Origin: an uncultured Bacteroidales bacterium
GTDB taxonomy: Bacteria > Bacteroidota > Bacteroidia > Bacteroidales > Paludibacteraceae
Assembly (NCBI GenBank): GCA_902799705.1
Contig: CADCBP010000016.1
Span: forward strand, 1 to 64,000
Direction: 5' to 3'
Length of the DNA stretch: 64,000 nucleotides
The notes beneath the pieces were generated by a model, which saw only the letters and a program-made list of their open reading frames with translations, was not told the origin of the DNA and ran no database searches. Below, piece by piece: positions 26,112-35,649 of this stretch. Both the position numbers and the translations under genes were made by a program. Numbering within the stretch: the first letter of the stretch is position 1; every line of letters starts with the position of its first letter.

Positions 26112-27110
26112 TTAGCGCACTCGTATTCGCTGTCCGATCTGTAGGATCTTCGTTTCTTTGATACCATTCAGCTGGCACAGCCTTCTCACGGTTGTTCCGT
26201 ACCGTTTCGCGATGCCACTCAGGGTGTCGCCGCTCCTTACTTTATGATACTTCATCGCTGCCTGCTCCGCGCGTTTCTGCTTCATGGCTTTGATGCCAAT
26301 CACGTACTCGTCAGCGCTACGCAACTGTCCTGTACCAAAATTAATTACTCCAGCCGGATCCATCGCTTCGCCTAAGTAGCGGATTTCGAAATGCAGGTGA
26401 CTGCCGGTCGAACGACCCGTGTTGCCTCCCAAGCCGAGCACGTATCCGCTCGGCACCATCTCGTATTCATCCACCAGAGGACGACTCAAGTGACCATACA
26501 CCGTCTCTAAGCCGTTCGTATGGCGTACAACCACGAAATAACCATATCCACGCGGATCCCATCCGACGATACGCACTTGTCCAGGCCATGCCGAACGAAT
26601 ACTGTCGCCTACCTGTACTTTCAGGTCCGTTCCCTTATGCATTCTGTTTCTGCGCCAGCCGTACGGGCTTGTGATATATCCCGGGTGGGGCAAACGGAAA
26701 CCGGCCATAGAGATATGAATATCGTCTTTCAAACTGTCGAACAGCGTGCCATACGGATTCACGCGCTCGTCCGTCCAGATATGATGATAAATACTATCTG
26801 CCGGGTGATGATTAATAAGGTTCGTATCCAGCATGAACTGAGGAGCTATACGATAAACAACATCGCCATCATTCGTGTGCACCACTAATTTACGAGGTAA
26901 CGCCTCCTGGTCGCAAGCGACATACAGCGTATCATTAGAGAAATGCGATGTAAGCCATTCAGGAATTCCCGAAACATGCACGTCAATCGAATCCAGTTCC
27001 TCCAGTTCCGCACCCTCGCTGTCAACAAAAACTGAATCAGACGGTTCCTGCGCGATTAATGGAAGCTGAAGCAGCAGAAGCAGAAGCCCAAGAGATGTAA
27101 TACGAGACAT
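26112..27110 (-). CDS. M23 metallopeptidase with C-terminal LysM
   Basis: A 332-residue secreted protein. A signal peptide ([20 protein letters not shown]) is followed by an M23/LytM domain with the zinc pattern HKGTDL and HLHFEIR, and by one LysM domain at the C-terminus ([18 protein letters not shown], then [18 protein letters not shown]). It probably cuts peptide cross-links in peptidoglycan while held to the wall by LysM. The ATG at 27110 is chosen because it opens the signal peptide; it lies 55 bp inside the end of the upstream EF-hand gene. Confidence 0.85.
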   Translation of the reverse strand: MSRITSLGLLLLLLQLPLIAQEPSDSVFVDSEGAELEELDSIDVHVSGIPEWLTSHFSNDTLYVACDQEALPRKLVVHTNDGDVVYRIAPQFMLDTNLINHHPADSIYHHIWTDERVNPYGTLFDSLKDDIHISMAGFRLPHPGYITSPYGWRRNRMHKGTDLKVQVGDSIRSAWPGQVRIVGWDPRGYGYFVVVRHTNGLETVYGHLSRPLVDEYEMVPSGYVLGLGGNTGRSTGSHLHFEIRYLGEAMDPAGVINFGTGQLRSADEYVIGIKAMKQKRAEQAAMKYHKVRSGDTLSGIAKRYGTTVRRLCQLNGIKETKILQIGQRIRVR

Positions 27111-28696
27111 GCTATTCCAAGAATTACTAAGATTACACATATAGCTATCCACCATTTTGCCCAAGGTTTCAAACCTTTCTTTATTTTGATAATTGGGAAC
27201 GCCACTTGCTCGGTCAACGTACGTCCGAACGGAACCGAGATGATTGCCTCCGCGTTCACTGCCCATCCGTTAGCATTGAGTAGCGGAGCCAGATTACGAC
27301 GGCGCAACTTAAGCCATGCCATAATCATACTCGGACCACTGATGAGCAACAAGATTCCCACAAATACCAACAACAACTGCCACCAATGCAGTGTAGCCAA
27401 GCCACTGAAGAGTGCGACTAACGCTGTCCCAATCATACCTAACGCCATACCGATGGCTGCAAAGATACCAGCGAACTTGGCGATATCGAAGGCAGGTTTC
27501 TTCTCTGCTGCAGCAGGATCGACTGCAGCGGCGTCAGCCTTGGCGGTCATATCATCAAATGCCTTTGCATCTTTCTCGGCAGCGGACTTGTTGATCTTCT
27601 CCTGAATCCAGTTGCCGAACTTACGGTACGGTGTCCAGAAAGCCTGACGGATAGAAATCGGGTTGTCGATGATTTTCGTCACGGTAGCATCATAATCGAG
27701 TCCGTCATTATCATAGAAGATGGCATTCTTGCCGACATTCAGATTCTTGATTTCACCTTGCGTCATCGCCGCTACAATCTGCATGGTCTTGCCTGTCTTC
27801 TTGTTCACGCAGTTGCAATATAGCAGGTAGATGCCACTTAACGGAGCTTGCACATCGTGCTTGCCCATGTCGTTCACACGTATACAGAGGTGGCATGCTC
27901 GCTGGTCAATAATCAGGGTACCCGCCTGAAACGAAGCGATAGTAGTTTCATCGAGGTCGTAGAAGTCTTCGAGTGTCACGAAGTTACGCAGCAAGCGATA
28001 GAAATCGCGATGGAGCAGCAATAACTTACGAAGCGGCTCAAACTCTGCTTTGGCAGCAGCAAGCGCGTCTGCATTGGCTGCCTCGACAGCACCTTTTGCT
28101 GCCTCCCACTCCGCTATCTTCGCACCCATGGCCACGAAGTCTTTCTCCTTCATTCCGGGTTTTACAGCGTCTTCAGGTATCAATGCCAGACCAAGTTTCT
28201 GCAACTTCTCCTGCTCGAAAAAAGCGGCATACTCCGCCTGTTTCTCCTTGTAAGCAGCAATCACGTCCGCCTCGAACGGCGCATCTGGAACAGGTTGCGC
28301 CTCTACGGACACGGCGGCTATAGCTGCTTGCACATCCGCCAACGCGATCTCGTTATTGCCGCCTGACAGTTTCTCCGCAACGGCTTTGACAGCCTCGTCT
28401 GCGATATTATCCAACGCCAGTTTGTCACTCTGCGCGAACAGGCTCTGCGGGTCTTTAAGCGCTGAACATAGATAGTCAGCCGTAGCCACAACCTCTTTCA
28501 GCCGTAACTGGCCATCACCATCCGAATCCATCAGACTTAACGAATCACTACTGATTTCGAGGCCGTTAACAGGACAGGAGAGAACGGTCCACATCTTCTT
28601 ATCCAATTCGCCGAGATGGCGGATATCCTCCGCCGATTGTATTCGCACGCGGGTCACACCGCCCACATTCGCAAAACTCCATTTGTATTTGCTCAT
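27056..28696 (-). CDS. EF-hand membrane protein of unknown function
   Basis: A 546-residue protein that I cannot place in a named family. Residues about 55-68 carry an EF-hand calcium loop ([12 protein letters not shown]). Residues 95-250 are Ala/Glu-rich and probably helical. The C-terminal 150 residues contain three hydrophobic segments, one near [26 protein letters not shown], another at [17 protein letters not shown] and a last one before the Cys/Phe-rich end. No signal peptide is seen. The 3' end overlaps the M23 gene, which may be coupled. Confidence 0.6.
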   Translation of the reverse strand: MSKYKWSFANVGGVTRVRIQSAEDIRHLGELDKKMWTVLSCPVNGLEISSDSLSLMDSDGDGQLRLKEVVATADYLCSALKDPQSLFAQSDKLALDNIADEAVKAVAEKLSGGNNEIALADVQAAIAAVSVEAQPVPDAPFEADVIAAYKEKQAEYAAFFEQEKLQKLGLALIPEDAVKPGMKEKDFVAMGAKIAEWEAAKGAVEAANADALAAAKAEFEPLRKLLLLHRDFYRLLRNFVTLEDFYDLDETTIASFQAGTLIIDQRACHLCIRVNDMGKHDVQAPLSGIYLLYCNCVNKKTGKTMQIVAAMTQGEIKNLNVGKNAIFYDNDGLDYDATVTKIIDNPISIRQAFWTPYRKFGNWIQEKINKSAAEKDAKAFDDMTAKADAAAVDPAAAEKKPAFDIAKFAGIFAAIGMALGMIGTALVALFSGLATLHWWQLLLVFVGILLLISGPSMIMAWLKLRRRNLAPLLNANGWAVNAEAIISVPFGRTLTEQVAFPIIKIKKGLKPWAKWWIAICVILVILGIACLVLHLLGFCFCCFSFH

Positions 28697-28731
28697 ATTA
28701 TGCTTAATTTAATGTAAATTCCAAAAACGGC

Positions 28732-28764
28732 ACAAAATTACAAAAAAATTTTGATATGTGCAAA
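28732..28764 (-). promoter_or_regulatory. Promoter of the EF-hand gene
   Basis: TTTG (28764-28761), a 20-nt spacer and TAATTTTGT (28740-28732) on the minus strand. It overlaps the divergent GH97 promoter. Confidence 0.65.
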
Positions 28765-28781
28765 TATTGTCGTACCTTTGC
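28750..28781 (+). promoter_or_regulatory. Promoter of the GH97 gene
   Basis: TTTG at 28750-28753 and TACCTTTGC at 28773-28781. The spacer is 19 nt, one shorter than the others in the window. The leader to the ATG at 28798 is about 10-12 nt. Confidence 0.7.
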
Positions 28782-28797
28782 GCAAAAATTTAATGAT

Positions 28798-30816
28798 ATG
28801 AAACACTTTTTCCTTCTGCTGCTTGCATCCGTTCTGCTCGGTTGCTCTTCCAGACAGCAGATTTCATCTCCTGATGAAACCATCCGGCTCTGTTTCCGCA
28901 TGGCTCACGGCGGCTGCCCTCAATATCAGGTTTGTCAGGACGGTCAAGTCATTATCGACTGGTCGGCGTTAGGTCTTGTCTGCGATGAAGTTGACCTCTC
29001 AAGCGGTTTACGGGTAGTGGACTGCACAAAGAGCAATTATTCTGATGAATGGCAGACAGTATGGGGGGAAGAACGACTCATCCGTGATGTGCATAGCGAA
29101 ATGGAGGTACAAATGATCCATCGCTCCGGAATGGCTATGACCATCTCTTTCCGCGTTTTCAATGACGGTGTCGCATTCCGGTATAACCTACCCGTTACCG
29201 AGAGTACGCAAAGCAAGACACTCACCGTGACAGACGAGGTTTCCGAATATCGTTTCACGGCCGACCATGAAGTATGGTCGTTACCCTGGCGCACCGAGTA
29301 TTACGAGGGAATATGGACGAAATCGCCACTCAGTCAAAAAAACGATACGCTCTGCTCCCCTCTCACGTTTGAACTGACGAATGGCAGTTACGCCTTCATT
29401 CATGAAGCAGCCTTAAAGGACTATCCTGCACAAAATCTATATGTCTCAGAGGGCTCTGTCCGCACATATCTCACCCCGTGGCTGGATAGCAACGCAAAGC
29501 CCCTGCCTGCCAAAGCCTATCTGACGCTTCCGGCAACAACTCCCTGGCGAATGGTGATTCTTGCCAAGACTCTGCCGGAGCTTGTTGCGTCGCGTATCAT
29601 GCTGAACCTTAACGAGCCATGCGCCATCAAGGATACATCCTGGATTAAACCGATGAAATTCATAGGAATATGGTGGGGAATGCACATGAAATCCATGACA
29701 TGGGAAGCGGGGCCCAAACACGGAGCTACAACCGAAAACATGAAACGCTATCTGCTATTTGCCAAATCGCACCATATAGAAGCCGTTTTAGCCGAAGGAT
29801 GGAACTTGGGATGGGAGACTTGGGAACATTTTGATTTCACCACCCCTTACCCAGACTGGGACATGGATTATCTGAGTTCCCTTGCGCAAGACTTAGGCGT
29901 TGAAATAGTCGGTCACAACGAGACTGGAGGTAATGCCGCCGAATACGAAAAAGACCTCGACACAATCTACCGCTACCATGCGAAACATGGTATTCACGCT
30001 ATCAAGACGGGTTACGTATCACCTTTCATCCGCACCATGGACGGCCTGCAATGGAACAAAGGGCAGTCCGGTGTACGCCATTACCGCCATGTTATTGAAA
30101 CGGCCGCCAAGTACCATATCATGATCGATAACCATGAACCGGTCATGCCGACAGGATTGCAACGCACCTACCCCAACCTCATGACGCAGGAAGGAGTGCG
30201 CGGACAAGAATGGAACGCGTGGAGCGCAGACGGAGGCAGTCCATGCAGCCATGTTACAATACTGCCCTTCACCCGTATTCTGGCGGGCCCTGTTGACTAT
30301 ACCCCCGGAGTGTTCGCCTTTGAGAATCCTGTCCTTCCGAAAACACGCGTACACTCGACTCTCATGAACCAACTGGGACTCATGGTCTGCCTTTACAGCC
30401 CCCTGCAGATGGCATGCGACCTGCCGGAGAACTACATGAAGCACCCGGATGCCTTCCGTTTTATTGAACACGTGCCTTGCGACTGGGAACGCTCACTCCT
30501 CGTGGACGGCAAGATTGGCGAGTTTTGCATCTTCGCCCGCCAGCAGCGAGGCTCTGCGAACTGGTATATCGGCGGAATTAATAACGAAGATGTCCGGGTG
30601 GTAGCCGTTCCGTTGAGTTTCCTAAATGGACAAACGCAATCTTCCGAGCAGAAATACAAAGCCACACTTTACCAGGATGGAGAAAAAGCAGACTGGAAAA
30701 CAAATCCGTATGATTTTACAATTGAAGAGCAAAGCGTCACCTGCGCTGATACCCTCTTCATCCGCCTCGCCTCTGGCGGTGGATTTGCGGCAGAAATAAT
30801 TCCAATAACGGAATAA
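28798..30816 (+). CDS. Glycoside hydrolase family 97 lipoprotein
   Basis: A 672-residue exported glycosidase. Lipobox VLLGC follows a short hydrophobic leader, so it is lipid-anchored, probably facing the periplasm. The three GH97 parts are present: an N-terminal beta-sandwich, the catalytic barrel (EIVGHNETGG, IMIDNHEPVMPTG, RTYPNLMTQEGVRGQEW) and a C-terminal beta domain. The block HAIKTGY, where retaining members have an Asp nucleophile, suggests the inverting, SusB-like branch, hence alpha-glucosidase activity; this is an inference. No SusC/SusD genes are adjacent, so it is an orphan rather than part of a polysaccharide locus. Confidence 0.9.
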   Translation: MKHFFLLLLASVLLGCSSRQQISSPDETIRLCFRMAHGGCPQYQVCQDGQVIIDWSALGLVCDEVDLSSGLRVVDCTKSNYSDEWQTVWGEERLIRDVHSEMEVQMIHRSGMAMTISFRVFNDGVAFRYNLPVTESTQSKTLTVTDEVSEYRFTADHEVWSLPWRTEYYEGIWTKSPLSQKNDTLCSPLTFELTNGSYAFIHEAALKDYPAQNLYVSEGSVRTYLTPWLDSNAKPLPAKAYLTLPATTPWRMVILAKTLPELVASRIMLNLNEPCAIKDTSWIKPMKFIGIWWGMHMKSMTWEAGPKHGATTENMKRYLLFAKSHHIEAVLAEGWNLGWETWEHFDFTTPYPDWDMDYLSSLAQDLGVEIVGHNETGGNAAEYEKDLDTIYRYHAKHGIHAIKTGYVSPFIRTMDGLQWNKGQSGVRHYRHVIETAAKYHIMIDNHEPVMPTGLQRTYPNLMTQEGVRGQEWNAWSADGGSPCSHVTILPFTRILAGPVDYTPGVFAFENPVLPKTRVHSTLMNQLGLMVCLYSPLQMACDLPENYMKHPDAFRFIEHVPCDWERSLLVDGKIGEFCIFARQQRGSANWYIGGINNEDVRVVAVPLSFLNGQTQSSEQKYKATLYQDGEKADWKTNPYDFTIEEQSVTCADTLFIRLASGGGFAAEIIPITE

Positions 30817-30849
30817 TTACAAAAAAAATACAGGAAAATGGCATACAAA

Positions 30850-30882
30850 TTTGCGTATGTCATTTTTTTGTTGTAATTTTGC
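30850..30882 (+). promoter_or_regulatory. rpsA promoter
   Basis: TTTG at 30850-30853, a 20-nt spacer and TAATTTTGC at 30874-30882. The leader is about 78 nt and contains a hairpin with 6-bp stem GTCTGG/CCAGAC (30927-30953) just before the start, a possible site for feedback control by S1. Confidence 0.75.
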
Positions 30883-30966
30883 ACGCTTTTTCGCAAAGAA
30901 AAAGGCTAACATGTTTAATTTTTAACGTCTGGTAAGTTACGACCGAGCCAGACACATTCTACCAGC

Positions 30967-32808
30967 ATGGCAGAAAATCTTTCTCTCCAGAACTTCGACT
31001 GGGATGCCTATGAAGCACAAAAGCAAGGCAAACAAAACGAAGAAGAAATCCAAAAGTATAATGACACCCTGAGCGCCATCAAAGACAACGAAGTCGTTGA
31101 GGGTACCGTCATCAGTATCAACAAACGTGAGGTTGTTGTAAACGTTGGCTACAAGTCGGATGGTATTGTTCCGGCTGCTGAGTTCCGTTACAACCCGGAC
31201 TTGAAGGTAGGCGACAAAGTAGAAGTTTACATTCAGAGCCAGGAAGACAAGAAGGGTCAGCTCGTACTCTCTCACAAAGAGGCACGCACCGCTCGCGCTT
31301 GGGATCGCGTCAACGAGGCTTACAACAGCGGTGAAATCGTTACCGGTTACATCAAATGGCGTTCGAAAGGCGGCATGATTGTGGATGTTCTCGGAATGGA
31401 AGCATTCCTCCCGGGAAGCCAGATTGACGTAAAGCCGGTTCGCGACTACGACATCCTCGTCGGCAAGACGATGGAGTTCAAGATTGTGAAACTGAACCCT
31501 GAGTTCCGCAACGTCGTTGTTTCACACAAAGCTCTCATCGAGGCTGAACTCGAGGCTCAAAAGGCTGAGATCGTCGGTAAACTCGAGAAGGGTCAGGTAC
31601 TCGAAGGTACGGTTAAGAACATCACCAATTACGGTGTATTCATCGACCTCGGCGGTGTTGACGGTCTTATCCACATTACCGACCTCAGTTGGGGCCGCGT
31701 TAATGACCCGCACGAGTTGCTGCAACTCGACCAGAAGATCAACGTAGTTATCCTCGACTTCGATGAGGAGAAGAAACGTATCGCTCTTGGCCTCAAGCAG
31801 TTGACTCCGCACCCATGGGATGCTCTTGATCCAAACCTCAAAGTAGGTGACAAGGTTCATGGTAAGGTTGTTGTTATGGCTGATTACGGCGCATTCGTAG
31901 AGATCGCTGAAGGCGTTGAGGGTCTTGTTCACGTATCCGAGATGAGTTGGAGCCAGCACCTCCGTTCCGCTAACGACTTCCTGAAAGTCGGCGACGAGGT
32001 AGATGCTGTTATCCTGACTCTCGACCGCGCTGAGCGCAAGATGTCTCTCGGTATCAAGCAGCTCAAGGACGATCCTTGGGCTAACGTTGAGACCAAGTAT
32101 GCAGTTGGCACCCGCCACTGGGCTAAGGTTCGCAACTTCACCAACTTCGGTGTATTCGTTGAGATCGAGGAAGGCGTTGAAGGTCTGATCCACATCAGCG
32201 ACCTGAGCTGGACTAAGAAGATCAAACATCCGAATGAGTTCACCCAGATTGGTGCACAGATCGAAGTTGTCGTTCTCGATATCGATGTAGCAAACCGTCG
32301 TTTGAGCCTTGGTCACAAGCAACTCGAGGAGAATCCATGGGAGGAGCTCGAGGCTAAGTTCGGTGTTGACACCATCGTTGACGGTAAGGTTGTTGAGCTG
32401 ACCGACAAGGGTGCTGTTATCTCCCTCGAGGACGGCGTAGAGGCATTCTGCACGACACGTCACCTCCAAAAGGAAGACAAGAGCCCGGTTGCTGTCGGCG
32501 ACGAACTGCCGTTCAAGGTTATCGAGTTCAACCGCGACGCGAAGCGTATCCTCGTAAGCCACCTCCGCACATGGGAGGAGCGCAAAGAGGCTGCTCCGAA
32601 GGCTGCTAAGAAAGCCGCTAAGGCAGAAGAACCCGCTCTCGAGTTGCCGAAGGTAGAGAAGACCACTCTCGGTGACCTGAGCGCACTTGCTGAACTGAAG
32701 GCTTCCCTCGAAGCAGAGGCTAAACCGGCAGAAGAAGAGAAGCCGGCTAAGAAAGCAACTGCTAAGAAAGCAACTGCCAAGAAAGCCGCTAAGGAAGACG
32801 CTGAGTAA
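30967..32808 (+). CDS. rpsA: 30S ribosomal protein S1
   Basis: A 613-residue RNA-binding protein that helps the 30S subunit engage mRNA. Six S1 (OB-fold) domains can be followed, the third and later ones with regular markers such as GVFIDLGGVDGLIHITDLSW and GVFVEIEEGVEGLIHISDLSW. The C-terminal 60 residues are an Ala/Lys/Glu-rich tail (KKATAKKATAKKAAK), common in Bacteroidota. It is a single-gene unit with its own promoter and terminator, with strong codon bias as expected for a highly expressed gene. Confidence 0.96.
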   Translation: MAENLSLQNFDWDAYEAQKQGKQNEEEIQKYNDTLSAIKDNEVVEGTVISINKREVVVNVGYKSDGIVPAAEFRYNPDLKVGDKVEVYIQSQEDKKGQLVLSHKEARTARAWDRVNEAYNSGEIVTGYIKWRSKGGMIVDVLGMEAFLPGSQIDVKPVRDYDILVGKTMEFKIVKLNPEFRNVVVSHKALIEAELEAQKAEIVGKLEKGQVLEGTVKNITNYGVFIDLGGVDGLIHITDLSWGRVNDPHELLQLDQKINVVILDFDEEKKRIALGLKQLTPHPWDALDPNLKVGDKVHGKVVVMADYGAFVEIAEGVEGLVHVSEMSWSQHLRSANDFLKVGDEVDAVILTLDRAERKMSLGIKQLKDDPWANVETKYAVGTRHWAKVRNFTNFGVFVEIEEGVEGLIHISDLSWTKKIKHPNEFTQIGAQIEVVVLDIDVANRRLSLGHKQLEENPWEELEAKFGVDTIVDGKVVELTDKGAVISLEDGVEAFCTTRHLQKEDKSPVAVGDELPFKVIEFNRDAKRILVSHLRTWEERKEAAPKAAKKAAKAEEPALELPKVEKTTLGDLSALAELKASLEAEAKPAEEEKPAKKATAKKATAKKAAKEDAE

Positions 32809-32860
32809 CAGGAGAGTATCCATACGCAGCTAACCATGCGGTTACGCTTTGGGCAAAAAG

Positions 32861-32894
32861 ATAGAGACGTTCATATGAGCGTCTCTATTTTTTT
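32861..32894. terminator. Terminator after rpsA
   Basis: Stem ATAGAGACG/CGTCTCTAT with a 10-base loop followed by seven T on the plus strand. On the minus strand it ends in TCTTTTTG, so it may also serve the argS transcript. Confidence 0.9.
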
Positions 32895-32931
32895 AGCATC
32901 TCTTTGCAATCTCTGTGCGCTTGCAGTTTCT

Positions 32932-33063
32932 TCATCTCTTCGACCTGAGAAGATCTTGGATGAAGGAGTCTATCTTGTTTCTCGTGACGTGTTGCATGAC
33001 AACCACATGCGCTAACTCGCCGCCGCTAAAAGTGATGGCGGAGAGGACAATCAGAAAGAACAT
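32932..33063 (-). CDS. Possible 43-residue protein downstream of argS
   Basis: A small frame of 43 codons beginning MFFLIVLSAITFSGGELAHV and ending QDLLRSKR. It lies 31 bp after the argS stop, on the same strand and before the bidirectional terminator, so it would be transcribed. No ribosome-binding site is clear and no family is recognised. The hydrophobic start and basic end look protein-like, but it may be the remnant of a longer gene or a chance frame. Confidence 0.3.
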   Translation of the reverse strand: MFFLIVLSAITFSGGELAHVVVMQHVTRNKIDSFIQDLLRSKR

Positions 33064-33094
33064 TTTTTTTCATAGCGCACTGGTCATTAGCCTA

Positions 33095-34885
33095 TTACAT
33101 TCTTTCCGGCATTTCAATGCCGAGGAGCGCCATGGCCGATTGGAGCACTTTTGCGACATTCGCGGAGAGGAGGAGGCGCAAGGCTTTTTTCTGCTCGTCG
33201 GGTTCGTTGAGGATGCTCAAGTCGTGATAGAACGAGTTGAAGTCGCACGCAAGGGCGTACGCGTAATTACAAATAATCGCGGGCGAGAACTCGTCTCCTG
33301 CTGCTTGGACAGCGGATGGATAGTCGCATAGCCGCTGGATCAATGCAAGTTCTTTAGAGTCCAGTGAAACCTCTCCACACTCCTTCTTTGAAGGGACGGA
33401 TGTTTTATTATCTTCCGCCTTTCTCAACACGCTTTGGATGCGGGCGTATGTATATTGGATGAAGGGTCCTGTGTTACCATTGAAGTCGATGGACTCCGCA
33501 GGGTTGAAAAGCATGTTCTTCCGCGGATCGACCTTGAGGATGAAGTATTTCAAGGCACCGAGACCGACCTTGCGGGCAATCTCGTTCGCCTCGTCTTCGG
33601 TAATGCCCTGAAGGGTATTGACCTTGTCCTTACTGATTTCGCGGGCATCGGAGACCATCTTATCCATCAAATCATCGGCATCAACCACCGTTCCTTCACG
33701 GGATTTCATCTTGCCGTTCGGCAGTTCGACCATGCCATAGGAGAAATGGACGAGCTCTTTGCCGAATGGGAAACCAAGGCGGTCGAGAAGGATAGAGAGT
33801 ACTTTGAAGTGGTACTCCTGTTCGTTACCAACGACATAAACCATCTTGTCAATGGGATAATCCTGAAAACGCAGTTTCGCTGTTCCGATGTCCTGGGTCA
33901 TATAAACAGAGGTGCCATCGGAGCGAAGCAGCAACTTCTCATCGAGTCCGTCCTTGGTAAGGTCGGCCCATACGGAGCCGTCCTCGCGGCGGTAGAATGC
34001 GCCGGAAGCGAGACCTTTCTCCACTTCGGATTTGCCCTCCAGATAGGTGTTGGACTCATAGTAGATCTTATCGAAAGAGACGCCCATGCGCTTGTAGGTC
34101 TCGTCAAAACCGGCATAGACCCACTCGTTCATCTTCGCCCACAACGCGCGCACCTCGGGATCGTTCGCTTCCCATTTGCGGAGCATTTCCTGCGCCTCCA
34201 GCATCAGCGGCGCTTCGCGTTTGGCGGTTTCTTCGTCCATGCCTTGGGCTACCAGTTCCGCTATCTGCTTCTTGTACTCGACATCGAAACGGACGTAGTA
34301 ATCGCCAATCAGGTGGTCTCCTTTCTTGCCGGACGACTCAGGGGTCTCACCATTACCGTACTTGAGCCACGCGAGCATGGACTTACATATATGAATACCA
34401 CGATCGTTGACGATATTCGTCTTCACCACTTTCCATCCGTTCGCCTCTTGAATCTTGGCAATCGAATAACCCAAGAGGTTGTTGCGGACATGCCCCAAGT
34501 GGAGGGGTTTGTTGGTGTTAGGTGAGGAGTATTCGACCATCATCAACTGGTGACGATCCGGCTGTTGACCGTATTGCGCTTCGGCATTGATGGCTGCAAG
34601 TTGCTGGATCCAGAAGGCATCGTCGATGACGAGGTTCAAGAAACCTTGCACTGCGTTGTATTTGGAGATGATATCGCTCTTAACGAGTTCTTCGCCGATT
34701 TCTGCAGCCACTTGTGCTGGCGCTTTACGGGCGAGTTTGACAAAGGGGAATACCACCAGAGTGATATTTCCTTCGAACTCGGGACGCGTTTTTTGCAATT
34801 GGATCTGGTTATCAGCGGCATCGACATTATATAGGGCTTTCACAGCCGCTTGTACCAGAGAGGAAATTTGTTGTTCTAAATTCAT
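33095..34885 (-). CDS. argS: Arginyl-tRNA synthetase
   Basis: Class I synthetase (596 residues) charging tRNA-Arg. The HIGH-type motif is HLGHVRNN, preceded by VEYSSPNTNKPLHLGH; the second signature is held by MKSREGTVV. The N-terminal additional domain and the C-terminal DALR anticodon-binding domain (ending ALLGIEMPERM) are both present. The ATG overlaps the stop of the upstream glycosyltransferase by 4 bp, so translation is probably coupled. Confidence 0.97.
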   Translation of the reverse strand: MNLEQQISSLVQAAVKALYNVDAADNQIQLQKTRPEFEGNITLVVFPFVKLARKAPAQVAAEIGEELVKSDIISKYNAVQGFLNLVIDDAFWIQQLAAINAEAQYGQQPDRHQLMMVEYSSPNTNKPLHLGHVRNNLLGYSIAKIQEANGWKVVKTNIVNDRGIHICKSMLAWLKYGNGETPESSGKKGDHLIGDYYVRFDVEYKKQIAELVAQGMDEETAKREAPLMLEAQEMLRKWEANDPEVRALWAKMNEWVYAGFDETYKRMGVSFDKIYYESNTYLEGKSEVEKGLASGAFYRREDGSVWADLTKDGLDEKLLLRSDGTSVYMTQDIGTAKLRFQDYPIDKMVYVVGNEQEYHFKVLSILLDRLGFPFGKELVHFSYGMVELPNGKMKSREGTVVDADDLMDKMVSDAREISKDKVNTLQGITEDEANEIARKVGLGALKYFILKVDPRKNMLFNPAESIDFNGNTGPFIQYTYARIQSVLRKAEDNKTSVPSKKECGEVSLDSKELALIQRLCDYPSAVQAAGDEFSPAIICNYAYALACDFNSFYHDLSILNEPDEQKKALRLLLSANVAKVLQSAMALLGIEMPERM

Positions 34886-35616
34886 AACTGCGGGTATTTA
34901 CGGAACCAGGATGAGATTTTGAGGCGAAGGACGCCGAGTAGTGCTTCGGAGAAGATGCCACCGGACATCTTGGAAGTACCGAGTACGCGATTTACGAATA
35001 TAATCGGCACCTCGATGATTTTCGCCCCGCATTTGGAAGCGGTGAACTTCATCTCGATCTGGAAGGCATAACCTTTGAATCGGATTTTATCGAGTTCGAT
35101 GGTCTCGAGCAGATGACGCTTGTAGCATACAAAACCGGCGGTGGTGTCATGGATATTGACACCGAGTACTGTGCGCACATATTTAGAAGCGAAATAGGAC
35201 ATGAGCACGCGTCCCATGGGCCAGTTGACTACATTGACTCCTGTGACGTAACGGCTGCCTATAGCGAGATCTGCTCCTTCATTAGCGCAGGCATCATAGA
35301 GTTTGAGAAGATCTTGCGGGTTATGGCTGAAATCGGCGTCCATCTCGAAGATATAATCGGCTTTATGCTCGATAGCCCACTTGAAGCCGGCGATATAAGC
35401 GGTTCCGAGTCCCTGTTTGCCTTCACGTTCGACGAGGAACAGGCGGTCTTTGTACTTACCGGCCATGAGACCTTTTACGATGGAGGCTGTGCCATCCGGC
35501 GAACTGTCATCAATAATCAGCACATTGAAATCTAACGGCAGATTCATGACTGCCGTGATGATGGCTTCGATGTTCTCTTTCTCGTTGTACGTAGGAATGA
35601 TTACAAGGCGTTGCAT
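34882..35616 (-). CDS. Polyprenol-phosphate mannosyltransferase-like GT2
   Basis: A family 2 glycosyltransferase of 244 residues that resembles dolichol/polyprenol-phosphate mannose synthases without a membrane anchor. Markers: VIIPTYNEKENI, IDDSSPDGT, the metal-binding DADFSHNP and IGSRYVTG, plus HDTTAGFVCYKR. It would load a sugar from a nucleotide donor onto a lipid carrier on the cytoplasmic face for later envelope glycosylation; donor and acceptor are inferred from family. Upstream lies a heptad array that separates it from the MBL gene. Confidence 0.88.
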   Translation of the reverse strand: MQRLVIIPTYNEKENIEAIITAVMNLPLDFNVLIIDDSSPDGTASIVKGLMAGKYKDRLFLVEREGKQGLGTAYIAGFKWAIEHKADYIFEMDADFSHNPQDLLKLYDACANEGADLAIGSRYVTGVNVVNWPMGRVLMSYFASKYVRTVLGVNIHDTTAGFVCYKRHLLETIELDKIRFKGYAFQIEMKFTASKCGAKIIEVPIIFVNRVLGTSKMSGGIFSEALLGVLRLKISSWFRKYPQL

Positions 35617-35649
35617 TGGAGATTGGAGATTTGAGATTTTAGATTTGTA
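35615..35649. repeat. Heptad array between MBL and glycosyltransferase genes
   Basis: Five units: ATTGGAG, ATTGGAG, ATTTGAG, ATTTTAG, ATTTGTA. On the minus strand it contains the stop codon and last residues of the MBL protein and reaches the start codon of the glycosyltransferase gene. Confidence 0.8.

Noticed and set aside
32815-32850. Second hairpin (CTAACC/GGTTA) between rpsA and its terminator
   Set aside because: Short imperfect stem with no T run; the terminator at 32861 explains the transcript end.
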